NCBI GenBank assembly: GCA_963971405.1
Contig: OZ020484.1
Span: 40,446,770 to 40,510,769 of the forward strand
Length of the DNA: 64,000 bases
Direction of reading: 5' to 3'
From: Psococerastis gibbosa
Taxonomy: Eukaryota > Arthropoda > Insecta > Psocodea > Psocidae
In this document: piece by piece, positions 35,030 to 45,552 of the stretch
How the letters are laid out: each line of letters begins with the position of its first letter
Position numbering within the stretch: the first letter of the stretch is position 1
Made by a program: the position numbers and the translations under genes
The notes under the pieces: generated by a model
Told to the model about the DNA's origin: nothing
Seen by the model: only the letters and a program-made list of their open reading frames with translations
Databases searched by the model: none

Positions 35030-35256
35030 GTTAGGTGGCTATTCCACTGACCTCGTTTTTCATAATGCACGTGACATTGACGTGGTAGCAGGCATCATTA
35101 GTAAGTCTCTGCCAGATTTTAAGGAGACTACAATGGAGATACTTAACTTATCAATTATAAATCAAGTTATAATATGGAGACTTATTAATGATGTCTGCTA
35201 CCACGTCAATGTCACGTGCATTATGAAAAACGAGATCGGTGGAATTGCCGCCTTAG
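35030..35256. repeat. Hairpin family copy A
   Basis: Tips TTAGGTGGCTATTCCACTG and, from the right, TAAGGCGGCAATTCCACCG. Then a copy-specific arm (TTTTTCATAATGCACGTGAC and its complement) and the shared core GACGTGGTAGCAGGCAT with its complement. The loop is about 90 bp. No ORF. Confidence 0.85.
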
Positions 35257-35407
35257 TGGGGACTTGCTGCTCAGGCAATCCGTAGAATTCATAAATGGAA
35301 GTAACGATTTTTAAAGTCTGCCTACTTATAGGCGTCAGAAAAACACATTGTTTTCATCCTTCATGAGTATATTAAAGGTGGTTTTATACCTGATAATGGA
35401 ACAAATG

Positions 35408-35796
35408 AGTTGCCTATTTTCAATCTATCTATCTAGCCTAATCTATCTCCGTTTGACTTTACTTTTCAGGAGAGCTAGGAAACCAATTTTCTCCCAATTT
35501 CTTATCCCCATTAGCTCTCAATTAATATGTGGGAGCCATCTTTGTTATTATTGTGATCACAATGGCTGACGCTGATTGGCTGAGATAGAGCTGGCACGTT
35601 CTGGTATAAGGAAAGGACTAAGATAGATTTTCTTAAAAATAAGTCTAACATTAGAGCGGCATTTAATATAGGAAAAAACGTTTTTGACGGCATCGTGAAT
35701 TCTGTCTATCGATAGACCTTTAAATAAGGATTCCAATACAATCAACAACTCATATTCGAAAAAAATGGAGATAGACCCATTTCAAAGTAGGCAACT
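35408..35796. mobile_element. MITE-like element with AGTTGCCTA ends
   Basis: AGTTGCCTATTTTCAATC at the left and AGTTGCCTACTTTGAAAT read back from the right, each followed by CTATCTCC-type sequence. Length 389 bp. ORFs within it show no domain. Confidence 0.55.
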
Positions 35797-36711
35797 AAAA
35801 TATTGTGTCCGTTATGAGTACATGTATCTCATTCTTCTATCCTAAATATATACCAGTGTGGTATGACAATCAATGTTGCCTAAAACCAAAAAATCTATGC
35901 TTGTAAAATTGTAATCCCGTACCGTAGGTACCGTTTTGCTCAAATTAGGTTTTTACTTGGTTGATTTTGTGTTTCAGCATATACCCCACCTCCTGAGAAC
36001 AACTGGATGAGCTGAAGCGTCTGCAACATTTGTCGTACTACTGAATTTCATAGTTATTTCCCTATTGAATTCGTAGGTCCATACTTACCCCCTGACAATT
36101 CCATTTTATTGTATTTCGCAAGTATTAATTTTTCAAATTGACACCAAAGAATATTTTAAGACTACACCTAATATTGTAGTATAGAATTGTAGGTATAATT
36201 GATAAGTTACGAATATATCATTATGGTATTATGATAGTAGTTTGAAGTTTGTCCGATAAAATGGCTGTTAGGGTAGGTATGCTAGGTAGAAGGCATTTAA
36301 ATAAAACGATTGCCACCATAGCTTGAAACGTTTCTGTAAAGAATACGACAAGACAGCATCACCATGCATTGGTAGATCGGTAGCATTTTACTAGATGACA
36401 GGCTGGGTAATTTTGGAAATTGAGAACCAGCTAGTATACTTATGAGTTATGTTATCGGACTTTCTTCGAGCAAAGCTTTAGTTTATAAAATACCGGTAAT
36501 CTACATGTGATTTCCCTTTTTTAACGTGAATCGAATAAATTAATTCTGTCTTAATTAGTTAATTATCAGAATCGTGACTTGACACTGGTTTTATACTTAA
36601 ATATACATAGGCCGGTGTAATAGTTAAATAATTTACCATGCTTTACTGTAGGTACCCAGTGGCACTTAACATTTCAGCACTTCAATGCATTTCCAGTCAG
36701 TCTGCCTGAAG
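35797..36711. other. No gene recognised
   Basis: AT-rich, without supported ORF or repeat. Confidence 0.45.
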
Positions 36712-36894
36712 CAGGGACGGATCCAGCCCATTTTTTTGGGGGGGGGGTTGTTGTGGGTCAAAATAGGAAAAACATATGTAGGGTCGATTAAATCAGAGCG
36801 TAATAAATTAATTTACAATAGATTTACCAAATTTTGGGAGGGGGGGGGGGGCAGCTACCCAACTGCCCCCCCCCCCCCTCTGTATCCGTCCTTG
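36712..36894. mobile_element. hAT-like MITE with 8-bp target-site duplication
   Basis: CAGGGACGGATCCAG at the left and the complement of CAAGGACGGATACAG at the right. Flanks GCCTGAAG (36704-36711) and GCCAGAAG (36895-36902) agree at 7 of 8 bases, as expected for hAT insertion. Inside are G- and C-runs that can pair with each other. The ORF at 36685-36924 runs through this repeat and is not a gene. Confidence 0.85.
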
Positions 36895-36902
36895 GCCAGA
36901 AG

Positions 36903-37382
36903 GCAAATCCAGATTATAATCTGAAGATGCGATTATTTAATCACGTTATAAATTCATAATTCGGATGTATTTATTTAGTAATGTAGCTTTAATACACACC
37001 TACAGGGATTATGAATTAGGTTTACGTCTACTACTTATGATAACAGCGAAAGATTAGTAGTAGGCCTAATTTGTTCTGTGATAGGGTGGTTTGGTAAGCT
37101 AACCATTCTTGTTGCTAATTATGTTACCACGTTTCGTCAGTTATCCTATCACGCACTTTATCGTACTGACTTTGTACGCAAGCTTTGGGTCGTTAAAAAG
37201 GAAACAGGGAATATTGGGCAACAGTGGGATTTAAAACAACGTCGGCCATTGTGAATAAACCTGTAACGTATTGGGAATTGAAAATAGCAATGTAATGAAA
37301 TGGGTAATTTTTATTTTAGACGAGCTTTAGCCCATGATTGTATTTTTAAAGATTAATGGCAATGGTGTAATACTATTTAACT
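36903..37382. other. No gene recognised
   Basis: AT-rich sequence with no supported feature. Confidence 0.4.
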
Positions 37383-37670
37383 AAGGGTTAGGGTTAGAGA
37401 GTTTGCATTTCAATCGGGAGAATGGTAGTTCGAATCCTCAAGGGGATCGGATTTACTTAATAATTCAGAGTAGAATACAAGAGTGATGAGTCAATCGACC
37501 AAAAACCATCAGTCCTTATCAGGCCTAAGACTGATGATGGGAGTAGCACCCACCCGAAACGTCGCCCCCATCCCCTGACAATGGGCTCAACCCTAATTGT
37601 TTGATGCCTCTAATGACTATTAACACAACAGGCAATGTAAGTTCAACTAAACCTTTGTTAAATAGCTTTA
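37383..37670 (+). repeat. tRNA-derived SINE family 3, copy 1, with hammerhead-like core
   Basis: GTTAGAGAGTTTGCATTTC and the pol III B box GTAGTTCGAATCCTC head the element. The body contains CTGATGATGGGAGTAGCACC, then CACCCGAAACGTCGC, then GCCTCTAATGACTATTAACA. A second copy with the same order is at 57928-58213. The CTGATGA ... CGAAAC pair resembles a hammerhead ribozyme core, with TGGG/CCCA as a possible stem II. Confidence 0.75.
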
Positions 37671-38399
37671 GTCCAATAGGGCCACTCTTCTAGCAGCTAA
37701 TTAAACTGGCTAACCAATTAAAGGGCGGTTCCCATCATCGCTTGAAAAGTCACGGTTAGGAATACTGCATACTGTATTCCTTACGGATACATTTTAAGCG
37801 ATACTATAGTGGGATATCGATATCAAAACTTTAGAAACACAACAGCTTAATTTTACATCACCGAATATTATATGCTGTAGCTTACTTACTTACTTACTTT
37901 AAGATTATGTTATAGTTGTTCGTATTGTATGGAATTGTCGGGTGTATGTACGACATTATTATTTTGCATGCTCAGCTCATCCTTTGTGAATTCGTCCGTG
38001 TGCTCAAACATTGTGGAATAGAATGGATCAAACGCCGCCACAAATTTTAAGTTGCCAACGACAAACATAGACACATGCTTGTCACAATTGTACAATAGTA
38101 TTTTATTCTTGTAGAAAATTGAATGCCAAAAAAGGTTTAATATTATGTTATAAAAAATAATTGTACAGTATAGGTCTTACTATTACATTACGATAGTAAT
38201 TGTACATATTTTAATATAAGGTACATAGGTACCTTAGTATTATTTTTCAATAAAATGAGAAGTTCATCTGTTGATTTTTCATTCAGCCTAGTTTCTATTG
38301 TATTACGGCACCTACCTAAAAGCTCGATTCAAATGGAGTCTATTAATCACTCATTAAAAAAAATAACTTTGTAGGCCTATAGTTTTACGTAATAAAATT
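37671..38399. other. No gene recognised
   Basis: Contains a hairpin-like pair around GCTTGAAAAGTCAC (37739) and TTTTAAGCGATACT (37792), a possible relative of 1712-1777, and a (CTTA)n run at 37882-37899. Confidence 0.4.
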
Positions 38400-38404
38400 A
38401 AATT

Positions 38405-38470
38405 AAAAAATACACAACCGGTTTCGGCTCACGCCATCGTCAAGTGCGATTGAAAGCAGATAAAACAAAA
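38405..38470 (-). repeat. Repeat end with CCGGTTTCGGCT motif
   Basis: On the minus strand it reads TTGACGATGGCGTGAGCC then GAAACCGGTTGTG. This motif type is known from retroelement ends that carry hammerhead-like sequence, including Penelope-like elements. Only this short block is seen, so the family is unproven. Confidence 0.4.
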
Positions 38471-38889
38471 CGGTATGTTAGCTAAAACAAAACAAAACGC
38501 ATTGTCAGGATAACACACAGCATCGCATAAAGTAAACAATTTAAATTGAACAATTAAACATTAACCAGTGGAAGTCTATTAATGAATATGCAAAGTGTCT
38601 GTTAGACCCGTAACAGCTTTAGGGACGAATTAGCAACCGAGTTGAGAGTATGTATATGGTGGACATAGGAGTGCCGTGCAAAACCAAGATGACTGGAGGA
38701 GTATTGTTGAGCTGGCCAAAGTCCATATATGATTAAGAGCTGTAGAGCCAGAAGAAGATGAGGAGTTGCTGGACAAGATAGAAATAATATGTGGTTTCTG
38801 ATTGATTTTGTTAAATAGGTAAATGGGTTTCTCTCATAGGTCGAAACAGGAGAATAAGCAACTAATAATTTTATATCCCTTTGTCGTAA

Positions 38890-39245
38890 ACCATTTACTT
38901 ACTTCTTAGTACAGGCCACAGGGCTTCCAGCTCAGGTGATGCCGACTGCCCGATGTCTCAGAAATGCCCTTGATGCTAGTGTCCACATGTTCGGCGTTCA
39001 CAGGATCTTTTGATGTCCCCCTCCTTGTGTCCAAACTGATCGCGTAGTTTGTCCCGTTGTGTGCATGGGGCCGAGCACTACAGGAGTATGTGCTCCAGTG
39101 TTTCATTAGCTATAGGCCACATGCACGGCATACTGGAGATTCGATTAGATGGTAACGGTGCAAGTATTCATTGGTAGTAATGTGGCCTGTTCTTGTTCTA
39201 GCAGCAAAGGATGCAACGCATCTGTTTATCCCGTGATATTGTACC
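38890..39245 (-). pseudogene. LINE ORF2 C-terminal fragment (RNase H / zinc-knuckle end)
   Basis: On the minus strand, RTGHITTNEYLHRYHL is followed by a C-x2-C (PVCRACG) and, across a frame change, ETLEHILL, the order found at the C-terminus of I/R1-type non-LTR ORF2 proteins (RTGH...YLHRF...C-x2-C...ETxEHxLLxC). The frame is broken at least once between the Cys pair and TLEH. No RT domain is present nearby. Confidence 0.65.
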
Positions 39246-40195
39246 GCTGAAGCCGACTTAGGTTGTATTACATACAGTGCTCAACCAACCATTTAACCCA
39301 ATTAAAACTCCCACAATTATTCTTAATAAAATAAAAATTATTCTAAATTTTTCAGCGGTAGCCCTTCTGGCTTATTGAAAGCCAGTACGCCTCCTCTTTC
39401 TAACCTGAGGTTTCACACTGTGTCCTTCTGGTTATAGAAGTGGGTCGTTCTTACTGGAGCCGTTCCTAAGAGTGGTTCTTGAGCTAGGAACTATAGTTGC
39501 AACGGCTCCCGGATACAAAAATATTAGGTTCTTGAGAAATGCAACTCTAAATGGGGATTTCCGGTCAGTTACTTAAAAAGTTCTTACTCCACGGAAAATT
39601 AGTGACAAATTAGTGTTAACGATAATATTTTTTTACTTATTTTTACATAAGCTAACCATTGGCAAACTTGTTCCTACAGAGTATGAACAGGGCACGATTA
39701 CTAGTCACCAGTATTGGGATTGAGCCTAAGCCAGGAACTGGTTCCTAAAAGAACGCATATTAGGAACCGTTATCTTTGATTCACTGAAACTGGTAACACA
39801 AGCTCCTGAAAAAACCAGGAATGGCACATCTCTATCTGGTTACACTTACACCTTCCATTAGTCAGATAGCTACTGTGGTAGCTCCGGCACTAGGTCCCCC
39901 TATCGCCCGGGGCTCATTCGTTCCTGTAGCGTATTTACTCAACAACCGTCCCACATTTTTGCCATTACCTATTAGACCTATGGACTATCAATGTATAGTC
40001 ACTATACAATATTTAGATGACTAATACTCCATGTTTAAACAAGTTGTTAAAAGCTACAGCCAGCAACTATAGTTGCTCAAGAAATCTCGCCCCTGTCGGT
40101 TCAGCCATTTATATCTATTCTCAGTTATAATACTTTTATTATTTATTATCTATAGAATTTGCGTATTGTGTTGTGACTGCCATTCCATCCTTTAG
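39246..40195. other. No gene recognised
   Basis: Includes several GGTTCTTGAG / AGGAACC-like short reiterations at 39450-39810. No domain-bearing ORF. Confidence 0.4.
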
Positions 40196-40260
40196 TGCTG
40201 TGCTCCCTCATCATCTTCGCCGTGGGCCCTCGGTACTACCAGACCACAGGACCAGCCTAA
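40196..40260 (+). CDS. Candidate terminal coding exon of an unidentified membrane protein
   Basis: A possible acceptor (CATTCCATCCTTTAG, 40181-40195) precedes a stretch unlike its AT-rich surroundings. In one frame, entered with one base from a previous exon, it reads LCSLIIFAVGPRYYQTTGPA and stops at TAA 40258-40260; TAAG is followed at once by GTAAGAC. The hydrophobic start and Gly-Pro-rich end look like a membrane protein's C-terminus. In another frame it would join in phase to the LRR gene's exon at 26444. I do not recognise the protein, and the match is short. Confidence 0.3.
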
Positions 40261-40261
40261 G

Positions 40262-40871
40262 GTAAGACCTTCACAACCAACCATTACGCAAATACCTGTA
40301 AAATAACTCATTTAATAGGAGCAGGATGCACAGTGTTCAGATTGTTTACTTTTGCAAAACTGCTGCAAATCTAATTCGACAAGTCAGTCTCCACATGCCG
40401 ATGACTACATTAGGTCTACCGGCAGATGCTACTTTTAAGAGGATATAAATATATTAAAGTGAATTCTGTGCAAATGACGCTTGGAAAAACGTCTGAAGCG
40501 CCTTAAATGAAGTAAATTCCAAACTTAAAGTTAGGCCTAGATTAAGCTTTGATGTAGCTCTAGTAGTTTTGCCCTTTTTTTGCTCTATACAAAACGCATA
40601 TCTTATTGTATGGTAAGCAAAGTGCTGCAACTATTATTTATAAAGAGTAGAAAACAGCTTCGCATTGTATTTACATAATTATATTCGGAAAGTAATTTGA
40701 AGAAATTAATCTTAAGTAAATTTAAACACTTTTCCACGCTCACTTTGGTGCATTTTTTTTCTGAACTTCGGTGGAAGGTGTACGGGTTGGCAGGTCTCAA
40801 TAATATTTCTTTATGCAGTAGGATCTTCATGCTGTATTATGTTTCGTATTTTACAAAAATTATTTACTAGT
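40262..40871. other. No gene recognised
   Basis: Nothing supported; ORF at 40603-40830 has no domain. Confidence 0.4.
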
Positions 40872-40879
40872 ATCATGAA

Positions 40880-41168
40880 AGAGTGCTAGACGCTATCGGG
40901 GAAGAATGACAGTTAGTAGCCCAGATACGAATCAGGAGAGCGAAATGGATGGGGCATTTGCTAAGGCACGAAAATCTGATACACACTATTATCGAGGGCA
41001 CAGTAGAGGGAAATAACCGAAGAGGACGGCCGAAGAAGGATTCATGGATCAAGTAAAAGAAGAGGAAAAGGAGCAATATCATATCAAAAACTGAAGAGGA
41101 AGATCGAGGACCGAGTAAACTGGAGGACGATAACCAATCGCTAAGATTGTAACCTTAAGAAGAAGAAG
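40880..41168 (+). mobile_element. 5'-truncated RTE-type LINE end with 8-bp target-site duplication
   Basis: Nearly identical to 18333-18632: GAGTGCTAGACGCTATCGGG, GAGCGAAATGGATGGGGCAT, CCGAAGAGGACGGCCGAAGA and an (AAG)n tail. Encodes the RAKWMGHLLRHEN region, but small deletions break the frame. ATCATGAA at 40872-40879 and 41169-41176 is a perfect flanking duplication. Confidence 0.87.
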
Positions 41169-41176
41169 ATCATGAA

Positions 41177-42887
41177 GATAGTTAGGCCCAGAAGAATAAT
41201 ACAAATGATCAAGCTAGTTTGCATGATAGTACGCAAAAGATCATTTGGGTCAGTTTTATGAATCAATAACACACCTTGAACGTTCAGTTATATACGAGCT
41301 TACATCGTTCTACAACTGCTCTTCCATAGTCTTAGTAATAAGGAATTCATCTAAGTGAGACATCCTATTAAAATACTATGTATAAGTAGTAATGTGCTAC
41401 AATATGTCAGCCAATGCAAACACAATAATATGGATGTTTTATCAATACTCCCTGTATTAATTAGGGGAAAAAGAAGACATTTGTCGCTTCGTAAGGCAGG
41501 CCATGGAACTGATGGAAAGGCGAAATGGAAAGTGACACGAGAAAGATGTCAGTGGTGACCTGGCTAAGGAAGACAACTATAGTACCGTGATGTTTAGAGA
41601 GGTTAAAGCTCAACCCGATCTGTAGTGCCGAGGAAGTAAAAGAACTAGCTGTTTTAATTAGTAGAATTAGACGAATTTTAACCAGCTACGAACTATGGCT
41701 TAAAATATAGTGCTGACCCTGACAGGGCAGTTTTGGATTGGATTGAATTTGGATTAGTACTGTATTTATGGGTAATTGGCACAAAAGTTATGAAAGGTCA
41801 TTAATATTATTCCTGAAAAACTGCAACTTAGTAGTCATAATGTTGAATACCATTAATTTGTATGTAAATTATACCTACTTCATGTCGCATAATGGGTATG
41901 TACATAGCATGTATTACAATATGGAATGTACCAAATATATAGTATATATCCTGTTAAGAGCGTTGCTATATATCATTCACTGGAGTCTAGACCATGATAA
42001 ATCGTGGTTGAGATTTATTGTGCTCAATTTTGAAACATTCTCCACCTAACGGAACCAGAGGCAACTTCCGACGTAAATGTAACTTCAAGCTGGCCTCAAC
42101 AGATAACACGCCCTGCTGCTCAATCATATTACCAATTTGGAGGAAAAGTTTTTTTTTTAGAATTTCCCTTCTATTCCAAAACCTATAGTTTAAAATGAAT
42201 TTTGCTTCCTTATTTACTCCACGTTACAAAAATCTACTTTTAGTTCATATGACTGTTTCGTGAATTAGAGGCATCAAAATGTGTAAATCTACCAAAACTT
42301 AACGAACACTATTCATTTCTGGAACTAACCTTATATTGTCCGAGCAAAAGACGATTGGGGGACGCAGATGAACAGAATTATATATGAGCTCCCTCATAGA
42401 CTCACGCCAGAAAAATATTTAGCAAGAAATTTGTAGCAAATTATATATGGCCTTCAATTTGGAATAGGGCAATGTTTGTGAAGAAGTTTAATTCGTTTCA
42501 AGCTGCAGCCAGAAAACCTCGATTTTTCCACTTTTTATATGCATTCTTCGCAATGTTTCGTCTCGATATTTTGGCGGGAAATGACAGAATCGTATTCAGC
42601 ACCCCATAAACATAAAAAAATGAAAAAAATCGATGCCAATGGAACAATCCTGATTTGCTTACTTATTTACTGGACTATATTTTAGTTAATTTTGTCCGAT
42701 GACTGCTGTCGTCTTAGTTTTATGTCTGTGAAGGTAGTTTTTCTGTAGGGGTTCCACCTTGTACAAGCAAAAGTCATGCTAAAACCTAGTAGATACTTAA
42801 ACAGGCTATATGTGGGTCTACGTTGACAGAGGTTGTTTGTGATGCCAAGTTCGATACAATAGATCTATGATTTTCCGGGGTATCTGA
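41177..42887. other. No gene recognised
   Basis: ORFs at 41355-41558 and 41768-42049 lack domains. A block at 42540-42660 resembles the repeat at 21640-22060. Confidence 0.45.
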
Positions 42888-43036
42888 TTAGGCGAGGTTT
42901 CCACATACGTCAATGGTCAATGGTAAATATGGTTTTGACGTGGTAGCAGACATTTTTAGTATGTCTTTAATGTCTGCTAAAACGTCAATACCATATTTAC
43001 CATTGACCATTGACGAATGTGGAAACTCCGCCTTAA
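42888..43036. repeat. Hairpin family copy B
   Basis: Tips TTAGGCGAGGTTTCCACAT and the complement ATGTGGAAACTCCGCCTTAA. The copy-specific arm (GTCAATGGTCAATGGTAAAT) is fully repeated as its complement. Core GACGTGGTAGCAGACATT on the left and AATGTCTGCTAAAACGTC on the right. Almost the whole 149 bp is stem, with a loop of about 15 bp. Confidence 0.9.
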
Positions 43037-43142
43037 CTCTACACGCACTTCAGTGATTCCTGTATATTATATTGCAGTATTATAATATGGAGTATATAAC
43101 ACTGACATTAAATTAACTTTGGTTGAAGAGTTAGCCACCACG

Positions 43143-43278
43143 TAATAACCGAAATTAGAGGATATAGAAAAACTGGGCTTGTGGTCCAGCGGTTAAGCTG
43201 ACGCCCCGGTTAGGAGTAGGTCGTGGGTTCGAATCCCGACAAGCCCAGTTTTTTATATCCTCTAATTTCAGTTACTCC
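43143..43278. repeat. Inverted repeat enclosing a tRNA-like sequence
   Basis: GAAATTAGAGGATATAGAAA at 43151 with AACTGGGCTTG is complementary, apart from one base, to CAAGCCCAGTT and the block ending TCTAATTTC at 43269. Including a few more paired bases outside, the stem is about 37 bp. The apex is the tRNA-like sequence at 43175-43247, whose acceptor stem is the inner end of this long stem. Confidence 0.85.
43175..43247 (+). tRNA. tRNA-like sequence, probably not a functional tRNA
   Basis: Seven-base acceptor stem GGGCTTG/CAAGCCC, a pol III A box (TGGTCCAGCGGTTAA) and a B box (GGGTTCGAATCCC) at normal spacing in 73 nt. The T stem has one mismatch and one wobble. The D stem is imperfect and no good 5-bp anticodon stem can be drawn, so the anticodon (TAG by position) is not trustworthy. 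A degenerate tRNA or SINE head is more likely. Confidence 0.4.
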
Positions 43279-45143
43279 TGTATATCCAGAAGTCCCCTGA
43301 TTTTCTATTTATGTTATGGTCACTGACAAGATTCAAATTGTTAGACAAGTCTGACTCCGACAAAGGCAAACCTAGCCCATATTAAATTATAAATTTTAAA
43401 GATTAAATTGACATACTTTAGGTTGAAGGGAGATCAATTTTCAGTCAGGTTTTTCGTGTTTCACTATTTCTGGATATGATGTCATTGGCACAATCTCCTG
43501 GAGGGCGTCTCTTCAACCTAAGCCAATTTAATCATAAACGTTGATAAGGTACAGTAGGTTTGGGAAGAGATATATGTCATAGGTGTAGAATGTTAGTTTG
43601 AATGCCACTAGTTTCGCATGTCTGATGGGCGCAATTTGAAACTGACAGTAGTTAGTCTAGTCAACGGCTGTAATTCTGTGGATGTCCTTTAATTGTTTTA
43701 GCCCTAAGGAAATTTTGGGTTAGGGCCATAATAATTGTAAAAAAATGTGTTGTTTTCAGGTTGCAAATGTATGATTTGTTACATAACACCTCCGTCAACT
43801 TCACATAGCTATTTTATCACCAATCAGTATCCGCTAATGTGAACCAGACCTATCGTAAGGTACTGTGCCTGTCTAACGCGAAATGATTGCAAACAACAGG
43901 TGTGAAACCGCGTGTAGCCAAGTAGCAGACAGCAAAATAGAAAACCGATGCCAGCCAGTAGTGCAGCAACGGACGCGGCACGGGGTGGACGCGAAAGCTT
44001 GTGCTTTTTCAACGATGCCGCGATCTCCATATGACCTGTGCTACAAACCGAAAATTATTTTGGAAATGTCAACCACCTCGTAAGGTAGGCCAATGAAGTC
44101 TGTCTCTAGATTGTTCCCATTTTTCATAGAAATCTGGCGTAGCTGCCTGTAATTTTATCTTTTTACGGACAATGAGCTTCTTATCATTGTACCGTTTGAC
44201 ACTTGATGAGCAATTGAAGTAGTTGAAAAATTTTCATTCAAAGGAAAACATATAAGCTATGCACCCATATTCCTGTAATCGATCAATAGCGCTTGTTTTC
44301 TTTAATTGTTCGTCGAGCTGAAAGGACATCCACATTAAGTTTACATAATGTTATATACAGTATATAACATAGTCACAAGGTATTGATGTTATGAGCTGAA
44401 ACTAATCAAATATATTGGTAAACCTATGAGGTGCTTCTCTTCTCTTCTCGTCAACATCCGCAATAGTATTTTCCAGCGTATGTGTAACAGTCAGCAGCCG
44501 AGTATATTGAATTGGGCCGTTTCGTTCGTTAGGCTGCTGTAAATTGGACATGAGGTAAATACTCGTGTTTCCGGAAAATCCGGTAACTTTGAACATATCA
44601 CGATCTACGAGTCAAAACATTTGAGCAACTGAATGTTTACCTGAACAAACTTAATGTCTCGGGCAAATGTGGTACAGGCCGATTTGGCTTCAGCGTAGAT
44701 TGGCGGGGCAGATTCAGAATAGTATCAATGTTTTAAGAATGTGAAATAGGCGACCTACATTGCCTATTTTGTTTTCAAACATTTTCACTTTATTTTTATA
44801 TTGACTACAAAATCGAAACTTTGTATGCTGAACCACTAAATACCGCAGCCTACATTATTCACAAAAGTGTCACAAAATATGCAATTTTTGTTTTATTTTT
44901 TTAATTTCTGCAAATTCTGAACATCGTTTTTTGAATCGTTCATTTATTGTTAACAAATATTTATGATTTGAGTCTGCTATTTCTCCCCATTGGCTCTACA
45001 CATTCGAATAATGGAACAATATATGCGATCTAATTAATATGGGTCAAAGAAAAATTGGAAAATGCAATACCTAAATTCAGATTCAAATCGTACACATCAA
45101 AATAAACATTCCAAATATTTCATCGATCGAATAAATAAATATG
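43279..45143. other. No confirmed gene; GC-richer island near 43890-44040
   Basis: A minus-strand ORF, 43824-44030, begins MEIAASLKKHKLSRPPRAAS and contains a hydrophobic run AALLAGIGFLFCCLLLGY. It stands out from AT-rich flanks but no splice sites or family support it. Confidence 0.3.
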
Positions 45144-45552
45144 TGATCGAATCATAGATTTTAATAATAATACTAGATATCGAACTCCCATGGTTTCTGT
45201 ATGGAGTGTTGTGAAGCCATCCGCCATTGCTATAAGTGGATAGAAAGAACGGAAAGAATGCAAAGTACCTGTTATTAAATGAGTACTTCTCGACAAAATA
45301 AATTTTATCTTGATTTAATTTCAGTTAATATTGTCTTTTATGTAACTATTGATCAAAATCCACTGAAAATAAACTGAAAGATTGAACTTTTGAACGTAAT
45401 TTTCACAGAAAATGTTAGGAAATCTCATAAGAACGCAAGGTGTTAATGAATGTAAACAACGTTTTCTATCCACTTATAGCAATGGCGGCTGGCTTCAAAA
45501 TATGCAGGGGAGTTCGTTGTCTAGTATTATTATTAAAATCTATGGATCGAAT
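45144..45552. repeat. Fold-back element
   Basis: Left arm 45144-45248 (ATAGATTTTAATAATAATAC, then GCCATTGCTATAAGTGGATA) is complementary to right arm 45463-45552, with a 20-bp indel. The loop is about 215 bp. A short flanking motif, ATTCCAAATATTTCATCGAT, recurs inverted at about 55255-55278. Confidence 0.85.

Noticed and set aside
43175-43247. Functional tRNA gene
   Set aside because: No acceptable anticodon stem and an imperfect T stem; kept only as a tRNA-like sequence.
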